Part shown: positions 44,263 to 52,898 of the stretch, piece after piece
Layout: each line of letters opens with the position of its first letter
How positions within the stretch are numbered: position 1 is the stretch's first letter
Source of the DNA: Opitutus sp.
GTDB taxonomy: Bacteria > Verrucomicrobiota > Verrucomicrobiia > Opitutales > Opitutaceae
Direction of reading: 5' to 3'
Assembly (NCBI GenBank): GCA_024998815.1
Contig: JACEUQ010000001.1
Span: 1-64,000 of the forward strand
DNA: 64,000 nucleotides
The notes under the pieces: model-generated
Told to the model about the DNA's origin: nothing
The model's database searches: none
Seen by the model: the letters and a program-made list of their open reading frames with translations, nothing else
Program-made: the position numbers and the translations under genes

Positions 44263-45879
44263 TCAGTTTTTAAAGACACCGTGCGAAATACCCTTCATTT
44301 CGAATTTCACTCCGGTCGTCGTGCGTTGGATGGTGGTGCCCTTTGTGAGCAGTTCGGTAGGCAGGGAGCGCAGGCCCTTGATGGGAATGGTCACACTGAC
44401 CGGTTGGTCTGAGGGGTTAACCGCAACTATGTACGTCTCTTTGCCGAGTTTGCGGCGATAGATAAAAGGGTATTTGTTTTTCTCGGCGAAGAGTGGCTCT
44501 AAATCCCCATCGCCGCCGAGCGCGGGATGCTCGCGGCGCAGTGCCGCAAGTTGGCGGACATGGTTGAGCAAGGAATCGGCATCTTTTTCCTGCGCCTCGA
44601 CGGTCGGGTGGTCCTTGGCGGGATCGATCGGCAGGTAGAGATCCTTGGCCTTGCCTGTTGAGAATCCTGCGTTCTCGCCGGAAGTCCACTGCATCGGAGT
44701 GCGTGAGCCTGTGCGGTTGTAGCCACCTTCCTTGGAGACAAGCCCGCGAACATAGCGCATGCCGATTTCGTCGCCACTGTAAAGATACGGCACGCCGGGC
44801 ATGGTCATGAGGAAGGTGAAGGCGACCTTGAGTTCTTCCATCGTGCGACCTTCGGCGAGGCGCATGATGTCGTGGTTGCCGCTTGGGATCGAAATGTGGC
44901 CCGCACCGCGCGTCTTGCGGTAGTGTTTGAGATAATAATCCAGAAACACACGAATATCGCCTTTGCCCATTTTATCGAAAAAGCTGGGCGGAATATCCTC
45001 AAAAAAACCGAAAAGATCACGCGGGGCCTCGCTGCGGAAGAGCGATGTGTAGGCCGGATCATTGAAGTGAATGAGGAAATCGATGTGGAATCCGGCGGCG
45101 ATGGCGCAGGCTGGATCCGACCACTCGGCAATGAGGACGGCCTCGGGGTATTCGGTGTCATACATGTTGCGCATGTCGGCCCAGAGTTTCATAGTTTCCT
45201 TGAAATCCTTGTCGCCTTTCACCAGCGAGGAGGCCATGTCGACGCGGAAGCCGTCGGCACCGGCATCAAGCCAGTAGCGCATGATCCTTTTCATCTCCTG
45301 ACGCGTGGCAACACAGTCAGGATGGTTCACCGGCAGCTGCCATGGCTGCTTTGGATCAGGCTTGGCGAATCCGTAGTTAAGCGCCGGTTGGAAGTGAAAA
45401 AAATTAGTGATGTATTTGCCCTCGCGCTCGGAATAGCCCGAAATCGCGTTCAAGCCAGCTGCCTTTCCGTTGAAAACTTTGTCGGTCCACACATAGCGGT
45501 TCGTGAACTCGTTCTTCCCGGCCTTGGCAGATGCCTCGAACCACGGGTGCGCGGTGGAAGTGTGCCCTGCCACGAGGTCGAGACAGACGCGCATGCCTCG
45601 CTTATGAGCTTCCTTGAAGAGCCGCTTGAGGTCAGCATTCGTGCCGTATCGGGGTGCGACTTTGTAGAAATCGCTGATGTCGTAGCCTGCATCGCCGAAA
45701 GGCGACTCGAAGCACGGATTCAGCCAGATCGCATCGCATCCGAGCGAACGGATGTAATCGAGCTTGGCAATGACGCCCGGCAGATCGCCGATGCCGTCGC
45801 CGTTAGTGTCGAGAAAGCTCTGCGGATAGACTTCGTAGAAGAAGGCGTTGGCGAGCCAAGAAGGTGTGTTGCTTTTCAT
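44263..45879 (-). CDS. GH13 alpha-glucosidase/oligo-1,6-glucosidase-type enzyme
   Basis: 538 residues. Barrel motifs include FFYEVYPQSFLDTNGDGIGDL, LDLVAGHTS (region I), GFRVDMASS (nucleophile Asp near 213), LIAEWSD (acid/base Glu near 250) and SGNHD (third Asp near 334), then the domain-C beta sheet. No signal peptide. It hydrolyses alpha-glucosidic bonds of short oligosaccharides, or isomerises them. ATG 45879 overlaps the SGNH stop as ATGA. A decayed relative lies at 19250/15674. Confidence 0.9.
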   Translation of the reverse strand: MKSNTPSWLANAFFYEVYPQSFLDTNGDGIGDLPGVIAKLDYIRSLGCDAIWLNPCFESPFGDAGYDISDFYKVAPRYGTNADLKRLFKEAHKRGMRVCLDLVAGHTSTAHPWFEASAKAGKNEFTNRYVWTDKVFNGKAAGLNAISGYSEREGKYITNFFHFQPALNYGFAKPDPKQPWQLPVNHPDCVATRQEMKRIMRYWLDAGADGFRVDMASSLVKGDKDFKETMKLWADMRNMYDTEYPEAVLIAEWSDPACAIAAGFHIDFLIHFNDPAYTSLFRSEAPRDLFGFFEDIPPSFFDKMGKGDIRVFLDYYLKHYRKTRGAGHISIPSGNHDIMRLAEGRTMEELKVAFTFLMTMPGVPYLYSGDEIGMRYVRGLVSKEGGYNRTGSRTPMQWTSGENAGFSTGKAKDLYLPIDPAKDHPTVEAQEKDADSLLNHVRQLAALRREHPALGGDGDLEPLFAEKNKYPFIYRRKLGKETYIVAVNPSDQPVSVTIPIKGLRSLPTELLTKGTTIQRTTTGVKFEMKGISHGVFKN

Positions 45880-47072
45880 TTTATAATTCCGTGGTCGATT
45901 GAAATACCGAACTGCAAGACTCGCACAGCATGGCCGGTGCTGAGTGGATTGTGGCGATCAGCTACACGCAGCTGGGCCGTATGGGGGCCCTCTGGAAGCC
46001 CGTGAGCAAGAACATGGAAAACCGGTCGATGGAAGCGGTGGCAGTAGTTGTCAAAGAGGTCCATTTCGATGAATGCCCCGTCGTCGATCGAAATCTCCAG
46101 TATGCCAGCATCCATTCCGGCGATGGCATTCATAGTGAGCATCGTTCCAACAAATGGCAGTGTCAGTGTTTTACCCGGCGTTGTCGCGGTGAGGACATCG
46201 ACCGGGCCGCTGTAGTTGCAGACCTTTTCGGCGAGCCATTCGTGAACCATAGTCCAGCCTCGCGCGTCCTTCGTACCGATCAGGCGAGCAGCGGCCAAAT
46301 GATCTTCACACAGAGGCGCAGGCAATGGGTGGTATTTGATTTGGAAGGATGGTGAAGCATCCTTCCACGCCGCATTGAGGAATTCTTTGATGCAGCCTGC
46401 ATATTGGTCATCCCCCAAGGGGAGAGGGTGGCAACTGTCGCGGGAAAAATCATTCCAAACAAAAAGTCCGGCATCCAGCCGACGGGTCATTTCCAGCGCG
46501 AGGTTGATGACCGGAATGCCGTAGTGCGCCATGATTCGCTCGTGATGAGTTATCACGAGCGGTTCCTTGCTTTCGCGATAAGCCTGCACCTTCCCCTCGT
46601 TGACTAGGTAGAGAACCAGAATGTCGGTCAAGGGATTCGCCTGTCGTGCTTTGCGGATGATGCCTTCCATCGCCTGCATCCGTTGGTTGTTGAGTCGATA
46701 CTCGGAGGCGTCGTTGACCGCGAACTCGATAAATAACAAATCCACTGAGCCCTTAGCCAAAACATCATCATCAAAACGGAAGACTCCGAACGTGGAGTTC
46801 GTGCCGCCGATTCCCGCATTGATGAATTGGAATTTCGTTTCGGGAAAACGGGTGCACATATCCTCTTCGATCAGTTTGCTCCATCCGTTCATCTGGGTGA
46901 TCGAGCCGCCGAGGAATGCGACGCGTCCGGTCTTTTCCCTAAGGAACTTCGCGCCGCTGTTGGTCAAGCCGCTGCGGAGAATCGCCGTGGGCGCGGAGAG
47001 CGCCGCCTGATCCAGCGCAACGACAGCGTCGTTGGCGTAGATCATTTTGTCTTCGGTGTGGTTCTTGCTCAT
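45876..47072 (-). CDS. SGNH/GDSL-family hydrolase (esterase), second
   Basis: 398 residues. Blocks are RVAFLGGSITQM (Ser), NAGIGGTNS (Gly), EFAVNDASE (Asn) and DSCHPLPLGDD (Asp/His), an arrangement seen in carbohydrate O-acetylesterases. A beta-rich C-terminal domain (TLPFVGTMLTMNAIAGMDAGILEISID) follows. The ATG 47072 overlaps the TGA of a short decayed tail upstream (47069-47072), a trace of a lost translationally coupled gene. It is also coupled to GH13 by ATGA. Confidence 0.88.
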   Translation of the reverse strand: MSKNHTEDKMIYANDAVVALDQAALSAPTAILRSGLTNSGAKFLREKTGRVAFLGGSITQMNGWSKLIEEDMCTRFPETKFQFINAGIGGTNSTFGVFRFDDDVLAKGSVDLLFIEFAVNDASEYRLNNQRMQAMEGIIRKARQANPLTDILVLYLVNEGKVQAYRESKEPLVITHHERIMAHYGIPVINLALEMTRRLDAGLFVWNDFSRDSCHPLPLGDDQYAGCIKEFLNAAWKDASPSFQIKYHPLPAPLCEDHLAAARLIGTKDARGWTMVHEWLAEKVCNYSGPVDVLTATTPGKTLTLPFVGTMLTMNAIAGMDAGILEISIDDGAFIEMDLFDNYCHRFHRPVFHVLAHGLPEGPHTAQLRVADRHNPLSTGHAVRVLQFGISIDHGIIK

Positions 47073-47195
47073 ATCTCAAGCTGATTCAGCATGTGCTCGC
47101 TGCTCACCACGCGACGGGAGCATTGATGTGTTCATGGGAGTTCTTCTGCTTCCAATCCAGGGCGAGCCAGGAGCTTGGATTGAGTGCAACTGAAA
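47069..47195 (-). pseudogene. Short decayed gene tails between GH31 and SGNH genes
   Basis: Minus-strand 47069-47110 reads RVVSSEHMLNQLEI then TGA, similar to the VVSSEHLVL end of the esterase pseudogene at 19305; its TGA overlaps the SGNH ATG. A second frame (about 47195-47118) reads ALDWKQKNSHEHINAPVAW then stop. These look like leftovers of one or two deleted genes, possibly the esterase that precedes GH13 in the decayed copy. Confidence 0.4.
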
Positions 47196-47210
47196 GTATT
47201 CCGGTATTTA

Positions 47211-49517
47211 TCATGCTTCCCCTCCACAAACCACCGGGGGCGCTTCAGTATAATTCTCGTAACCAAACCCTGCCATGTTGACTGCTCGGAAGATGTGCCT
47301 TTCGATCATTCCATCAAAGGAACCTTGGCGCGCATGAACATGAAGTTGGGACGCGGCGTCATGCCAAGTTAGCGGAATAATCGAGTAAGCTCCCGATTCG
47401 TAAGCATAACCCTCGCCTTCGTCCTCATAAAGATCAAATGAGGCATCCGCTCCGGGATAGATCATCAATATCAAGTCATCAGAGATTTTCTCGCCGACGA
47501 ACTGTTGGCACGGACCGAGCGGAATGATCGAACCGGCGCGCACATACAGCGGAATCTTTTCCAGCACCGCATCTGCCTTGATGTGTTGACCGCCTTTCAA
47601 CTTCTTGCCCGTCCAGAAATCATACCAGTCGCAACCCTTCGGGAGATAAACGGAACGAGTCTTATCCTCCATTGCAAGCGGCTTCGAACCGGCTTCATAA
47701 TACATCGGTTCCAGCACCGGACAGACCATCAGTGACGGCCCGAACATGAACTGGTCCTTCAGATCATAGACCTGCGGATCATTCATGAAATCAAAGGCCA
47801 GCGGGCGCACCATTGTGTAGTGTCGTTGGGTGATCCAACCGGCGATTGAATAAATATAGGGTAGCAGGCGATAGCGCAGTTCAATGAAGCGCAGCAGCAC
47901 ATCATAGAACGGAGTGCCGGCTTCGCCAAAGCGCCAGGGCTCCCTTGGGGTGTCGGTTCCATGGCTTCTGAAAAGGGGGAGAAAAGCACCGAATTGGAAC
48001 CAGCGGGTGTAGAGTTCACGGTAGCCAAGGTCCTCGCAGCCGGCCTCATACTCGCCCGACCAGAACCATTGTTCTTTGGTCCGCACAAAGAATGCGCCGA
48101 TATCCATCGTGCTGTATGGGCAACCCGAAGCAGAAAAGTTCAGAAGCGCAGGAATGTGCTGACGCAAGGTTGACCATTTGGCGGACGGGTCGCCCGGCCA
48201 GGTGATCGTGCCATAGCGCTGCTGGCCGGCATAGGCAGAGCGGGTCAAATTCACCACACGCTTGTCGGGAGCCGCGGCGCGTTGGTTTTCATAGATGCCC
48301 TTGGAATGGTAAAGACTGTAGGCATTCACGCGTGCGGCATCCATATGCAGCTTGAACTCGTCCAGATTTCGCTTGGCCCGCTCAGCTGATGATCCGCTCG
48401 TTTCGCCGCTCCAGTCGGCGATGTAGGGCTCGGTGGAATCGCACCACCAGGCATCGAACCCGTGACGATGGATCCCGTCATGGGTCTGCTTCCAGTAGAG
48501 ATCGCGCGCGGCGGGATCAAAGGCGTTATAGACGCTGTGATCGTTGAGCATGCCGCCGGCCGCAATCATTTCGGGGCGGTTGATGGAATCCATCATGTTG
48601 GGCCAGATAGAAATCATGACCTTCATGTCCAGCGCGTGGATTTCATCACAAAGTTGCTTGGGGTCTGGATAACGGGCTGCATCAAAATGCTTTCCTCCCC
48701 ACCCATCTGGCCAGTAGTGCCAATCCTGCACAATCAGGTCGATGGGGATTTTTCGTTCGCGGAATTCTCGCGCCACGGAGACGAGTTCCTCCTGGGTATT
48801 GTAACGCTCTTTGCTCTGGCAGTAACCAAAGAGCCACTTTGGCATCATACCCACCCGTCCCGTCAGTTCGCGGTAACCGGTGATCACTCCGTCGAGTGAT
48901 CCGCCCTGAATGAAGAAGAAATCAATTTCATCAGTGGAGTCATACTCCATGTAACTGCCGGCCTCGTCGTCATGAAATTCAAAGGCGCACTCTTTGTTGA
49001 AGAGGATGCCGTAGCCCTTGGTCGATGTGAGCATCGGCACCGATGCCTTCAAGTTGTGCTGATAGACATACTGCATCTTGCCGCGCAGGCTCAACGCTTC
49101 TTCCTCATGCATGCCTAGGCCGTATAGTGCCTCGGTCTCGTCCCACTCAAAGTAAACTCGCGCCTTCCAATCCCGTCGGATCACTGTCTGCTTTGCAATT
49201 TTTGCCTGAACTCGCTCCCCGTCCACCGTGGCCTTCAAGACCAGTGATTTCGGATCCATCTCCGTTTGGATCACTTCAACAGCTTCAAAAGAAAAGTTCG
49301 AAATACTTAGGAGCGTTCTCCCCTCAGAGGAAAAGACGATTCTTCGCTCAGCATCCTGATCAACTTCCAAAACTGCATCCTGCCCTGCCGCTTGCGGACG
49401 GAGAACCACCATTTCCGAATTCGACTCCGTAGCAAAATCCGTTGGCGTCACCAGGACGCGGACAATCCGATCCGTGTAACGATCAAGACGAAATCTGAGA
49501 TGTTCAATTGAATGCAT
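47211..49517 (-). CDS. GH31 alpha-xylosidase/alpha-glucosidase-type enzyme
   Basis: 768 residues. The N-terminal galactose-mutarotase-like domain is followed by the barrel: IVQDWHYWPDGWGG, FDAWWCDSTEPY with the nucleophile Asp near residue 359, TITWPGDPSAKW with the acid/base Asp near 427, YSTMDIGAFF and LPLFRSHGTDTPREPW. GH31 includes alpha-xylosidases, alpha-glucosidases and others; the long WWCDSTEP form fits a xylosidase-like subgroup but is not decisive. No signal peptide. It lies 2 bp after the FAD oxidoreductase stop. Confidence 0.91.
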   Translation of the reverse strand: MHSIEHLRFRLDRYTDRIVRVLVTPTDFATESNSEMVVLRPQAAGQDAVLEVDQDAERRIVFSSEGRTLLSISNFSFEAVEVIQTEMDPKSLVLKATVDGERVQAKIAKQTVIRRDWKARVYFEWDETEALYGLGMHEEEALSLRGKMQYVYQHNLKASVPMLTSTKGYGILFNKECAFEFHDDEAGSYMEYDSTDEIDFFFIQGGSLDGVITGYRELTGRVGMMPKWLFGYCQSKERYNTQEELVSVAREFRERKIPIDLIVQDWHYWPDGWGGKHFDAARYPDPKQLCDEIHALDMKVMISIWPNMMDSINRPEMIAAGGMLNDHSVYNAFDPAARDLYWKQTHDGIHRHGFDAWWCDSTEPYIADWSGETSGSSAERAKRNLDEFKLHMDAARVNAYSLYHSKGIYENQRAAAPDKRVVNLTRSAYAGQQRYGTITWPGDPSAKWSTLRQHIPALLNFSASGCPYSTMDIGAFFVRTKEQWFWSGEYEAGCEDLGYRELYTRWFQFGAFLPLFRSHGTDTPREPWRFGEAGTPFYDVLLRFIELRYRLLPYIYSIAGWITQRHYTMVRPLAFDFMNDPQVYDLKDQFMFGPSLMVCPVLEPMYYEAGSKPLAMEDKTRSVYLPKGCDWYDFWTGKKLKGGQHIKADAVLEKIPLYVRAGSIIPLGPCQQFVGEKISDDLILMIYPGADASFDLYEDEGEGYAYESGAYSIIPLTWHDAASQLHVHARQGSFDGMIERHIFRAVNMAGFGYENYTEAPPVVCGGEA

Positions 49518-49519
49518 TT

Positions 49520-51364
49520 TTAGTTATAGGCCCGCACCTCGACCACGCGTGCGTGATCGATGCCGTTGGAGGCGAGCACTTCGATACGGATTCGCGCTGT
49601 TGCGACGGCTGCGAAACTGTGGATTCGCTGACGCAGGAAATTCCCCCTCACTTCGGCAAGGGTCACGGGTCCGACGGAAGTCTCGGCGACCAGATTGTAA
49701 TTGCGAATGCTCTCGGGCTGAGGACCCCAGATGTTGCGCGCATGAACGCCATCGCTCTGCGTAAGGGAGAACCAGCGGTGCAGGCCGGTATCAAAGGTGA
49801 GTTGCAGGCGGGACAGTGTGACGGGTTTATCCCACTTCAGCTCCAACCATGCGGGAAGTTTTTCCGACATCCATCGGTGCGTTCCCTCGGGCATCGCTCC
49901 CGGGCGTGTGCCGTGAGGGCCGGTGGTGATGCGCGTGAAACCATCGATGACATTTTGCGGTTCACCGCCTTCGCGATGATCGGATGCCGTGACTTTCGCG
50001 CTGCGTGCGAGATCGAGAGGATCGGCATTCGGCACGCCTATGAGGAAACCATCCTGTCGCAGAATCTCCTGCTGGATTTGCTGAATCAGCTCCTGCGATG
50101 TGCATGCTTCGAAGGTGCCTTTGCCCTGTGCCGCTGCCTTGGCTGCTGCGATGCCAGTGCCTTGGCCCATGGCGAAACAAGTGGCCATCACGCGCGTTGA
50201 GGCGAAGGCAACATGGGTAGCCGAAATGTTGCGTCCGGCAAACCAGAGATTCTCAAGCGTTCCACTGGCACAGCAGGAGAGGGGAAGCGGATACAGATGC
50301 GGCACTTCGATCTGTGTGCATGGGGCCTCCAGAGGCGCATCGACGCCCTTGGGTGGATGCAGATCCATCGGCCAGCCTCCGTAGGCGATGGCATCCGGCG
50401 CATCAGGTGCGTTTAGGACATCCTGCTCGGTCAGCGTCTTGCGGCCGATGAGGCGGCGGGACTCGCGCTTGCCAGGCAGCATGCCGACCCAAGTGAGCAC
50501 CCAGTTTTCCGCGCCGTGTTTGCCACCGTTTTTCAAGTGATCCCAGATTCCGTAGGCGATGGAGAGGAGTTCGTGGCGGATGTGGTCGTTGTCGGCAATC
50601 GTGTCGAGATGCCCGCCCCACTCGAGCCACCAGAATCCATACTCAAAACCGCATTCCTCGCCTCCGGCTGTTTGGCCTAGGCTGTGCGGACGGTTCGCCA
50701 AATCCTCTTCGGTGAACTTTCTTGCCCAAGATGGTGAGGTGAAGGGGACCGGGTGGTCCATCTTCACCGCTTGGAAAAGCACGGTAGATCCGAGGGACCA
50801 GTTGTCGGCTTTCTCCAAGGCATACTGCTCGCCGAACTCCTCGCGGGATTCGCGGCCTCGGCGGAAGCGATTCCCCGCCGCAACGGCCATAGCGGAGTCG
50901 CCGCTCGCATCGATGAACTGAGACGCGGTGATTTTAAATTGTTCTTCGTGCGCCGGGCGGTCTGCATGGATCAAAACGATGCGCCCGCCATCTACCTTTG
51001 CCGCAGACACATGCGTATCTAGAAGAAGCGTGATGTTCGGTTCGCTGCGCACCATATCATAAAGCACGAGATCGATCCCGTGCGGTGAGCGCGCTGGGTT
51101 TTCGCAGGCCTGACGCAGACGGAGTTCCTCGACGAGGCCCGACTCGCGTGCCTCGGTTTGAAGCGGGTACTTGTTGCGGAAACCATTGGCATCCGCGCCT
51201 ACGATGTGCATGCGGATTTCGCTGGAGGCGTTTCCTCCCAGCACAGAACGGTTTTGACAAAGAATGACGGTGGAGCCGGCACGGGCTGCGGCAAGCGCAG
51301 CCGAAACTCCCGCCGCGCCACCACCACACACCAGAATATCCGCGCAAAGGTTTATTGTATTCAT
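49520..51364 (-). CDS. FAD-dependent oxidoreductase with C-terminal F5/8-type (discoidin-like) domain
   Basis: 614 residues. The flavin domain shows DILVCGGGAAGVSAALAAARAG, LGGNASSEIRMHIVGADANG, IDASGDSAMAVAAGNRFRRGRE and LENLWFAGRNISATHVAFASTRVM. From about residue 455 there is a galactose-binding-like beta-sandwich (SAKVTASDHREGGEPQNVIDG, LELKWDKPVTLSRLQLTFD). No signal peptide. It is the largest of three intact FAD_oxidored proteins here and the first complete gene of the operon. ATG 51364 overlaps the stop of a truncated gene as ATGA. The joining of a sugar-binding domain to the flavoprotein supports action on glycans. Confidence 0.88.
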   Translation of the reverse strand: MNTINLCADILVCGGGAAGVSAALAAARAGSTVILCQNRSVLGGNASSEIRMHIVGADANGFRNKYPLQTEARESGLVEELRLRQACENPARSPHGIDLVLYDMVRSEPNITLLLDTHVSAAKVDGGRIVLIHADRPAHEEQFKITASQFIDASGDSAMAVAAGNRFRRGRESREEFGEQYALEKADNWSLGSTVLFQAVKMDHPVPFTSPSWARKFTEEDLANRPHSLGQTAGGEECGFEYGFWWLEWGGHLDTIADNDHIRHELLSIAYGIWDHLKNGGKHGAENWVLTWVGMLPGKRESRRLIGRKTLTEQDVLNAPDAPDAIAYGGWPMDLHPPKGVDAPLEAPCTQIEVPHLYPLPLSCCASGTLENLWFAGRNISATHVAFASTRVMATCFAMGQGTGIAAAKAAAQGKGTFEACTSQELIQQIQQEILRQDGFLIGVPNADPLDLARSAKVTASDHREGGEPQNVIDGFTRITTGPHGTRPGAMPEGTHRWMSEKLPAWLELKWDKPVTLSRLQLTFDTGLHRWFSLTQSDGVHARNIWGPQPESIRNYNLVAETSVGPVTLAEVRGNFLRQRIHSFAAVATARIRIEVLASNGIDHARVVEVRAYN

Positions 51365-51561
51365 AGAATGTTGTTGATCGTGCCATTTTTATCGAAGGCC
51401 TCCACCAGCAGGGTAGATGTGCCGAACGCCCCGGTCAGCGCCCACATGGCGCAGTGTATTTTGTTATACGCCGTAGCATCCAGCAACTCGATACTAGTGA
51501 ACCCTTCCCTACCATTTCCTTGGGTGGCATTAGTCCCTAAATGTGATGAGGACTCATTCAT
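51361..51561 (-). pseudogene. Truncated 3' end of the operon's preceding gene
   Basis: About 45 residues, SIELLDATAYNKIHCAMWALTGAFGTSTLLVEAFDKNGTINNIL, look like a beta-rich protein C-terminus; the first 20 codons of the open frame look accidental. The stop overlaps the next start as ATGA, so it belonged to this operon. The upstream part has been replaced by IS remnants. I do not recognise the parent family. Confidence 0.55.
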
Positions 51562-51639
51562 CTATAAATATCTATTCCGGCATAGAGCCAAAGTTCAAAA
51601 CACAAAAGCTGTTAATCGTCGCATGCCGCCTTGAATTCC

Positions 51640-51790
51640 GCCACGCCAGAGACGCTCAGGCGTGAATCAAGAACCGCCCGCGCAAGAAGCTCACCGAAAG
51701 CGCGGAACGGCAGCCGCTGCGGCGCATTGGAGGTAAGTTGAAGTTGCCACGTAAGTCACACCCCAAAAGGACTCGGCCAAAGCAGCCCAG
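51640..51790 (+). pseudogene. IS630-type transposase remnant
   Basis: Plus-strand translation gives IKNRPRKK and then LRRIGGKLKLPRKSHPKRTRPKQ. These match KNKPRGG and LRRVGAKLKLPRKSHAKKDPAKA of the transposase at 1416-2504, with about 60 residues deleted between them. A stop codon precedes the first part. No terminal repeats remain. Confidence 0.7.
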
Positions 51791-51861
51791 TTTAGTCGGC
51801 CCTAAATAATTCATAAAACACTAATTATTATATACTTAATTTTTTTAGTTTCCCTATTTTC

Positions 51862-52755
51862 TTGGTTGATTTTAACCACACTAACAAAAACTGGGAAAAT
51901 CGATGTGCGTACTCCAACTCTGGCCGCAATCTGATCGATGGACTTTCGCTCCACCTCCCTCCAAAGCCCCTCCAGGTATCCTCGATGCGTGGAGCCGCAG
52001 GGTACTCGGTTGCCCGCCAGATGAAACGGGCGCGGGCGTGCACCCGCAAACTCCGGACCAATTTGGGCCGAGTGATCCGCGAGATCGAACGCCAACAATC
52101 ACAGCCACAAGGACTGCTCGGCAAGTTACTGGAGACAGCAAAACGCATCCATGCACAAGAGCGCGGCGATGGGCAAAAAGTGTAAAGTGTGCATGAGCCC
52201 GAGGTGGCGTGCATCGCCAAAGGTAAGGCCGGTAAAAAGTACGAGTTCGGCAACAAGGTCAGCCTGGCCGCAACCAGCAAGGGAGGATGGTTACTCGGAG
52301 CGTTGAGTTTATTGGGCAATCTCTATGACGGACACACCCTGGATGCGCAACTGGCTCAAGTGCGCCGGTTGGTCGCCACGCATGCAGTAAAAGAAGGCCA
52401 TGTGGACATGGGCTACCGGGGCAATAATCATTAGGGCCCCGAGACGATCATCGTCGATAAACGCCGCCGGGGAACGATCCCCAAGCGAGTTTGGAAATGG
52501 ATGAAACGCCGCGCCGCTATCGAGCCGACCTTCGGACACCTCAAGGCTGAACACCGATTGGAACGCAATCGCCTCAAAGGCACGCAGGGCAATGCCATCA
52601 ATGCCCTGCTCAGTGCCGCCGCCATGAACTTCCAGAAGCTCCTCGGCTTCTTTTTGTGCCGATTACTCCACGTCCTTCGTTCGTTGTTCGTCCCGGCATC
52701 CCGGGATCAGTTTTTGGCAATGATGCCGGAAGGTGCCTTTTTCAGGGCCGACTAA
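51862..52755 (+). pseudogene. IS5-family transposase with two in-frame stops
   Basis: One reading frame holds LRTNLGRVIREIERQ, then KV-stop-SVHEPEVACIAKGKAGKKYEFGNKVS (TAA 52183-52185, where the family has Tyr), GNLYDGHTLDAQLAQV, VDMGYRGNNH-stop (TAG 52432-52434), and then KRRAAIEPTFGHLKAEHRLERNRLKG with the catalytic Glu region. The part before about 52020 does not match the family, so the first Asp region is missing too. The lack of frameshifts suggests slow decay by substitutions. Confidence 0.83.
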
Positions 52756-52760
52756 CTATG

Positions 52761-52834
52761 TCTAAATCCAGCATAGGAACTAGCCGAAAATCATGCAGGT
52801 GCTGGTTTGGTTAGTTCCTACTGCCGGATTTAGG
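52761..52834. repeat. 74-bp MITE-like element made of IS1380-like ends
   Basis: Starts CTAAATCCAGCATAGGAACT and ends GTTCCTACTGCCGGATTTAG, an inverted repeat of about 22 bp around a 30-bp centre. The first 50 bp also match the 5' end of the full IS1380 copies beyond the repeat (ACTAGCC, AAAATCA, GCAGGTG, GTTTGG). It therefore looks like an internally deleted IS1380 derivative that the full-length transposase might still move. Confidence 0.82.
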
Positions 52835-52898
52835 TTCGCGCTTGATGCCAGTGCCGGGCCCCGTTCAATTTCAGCGCCACGCCTCATCCAGCGCTGGC

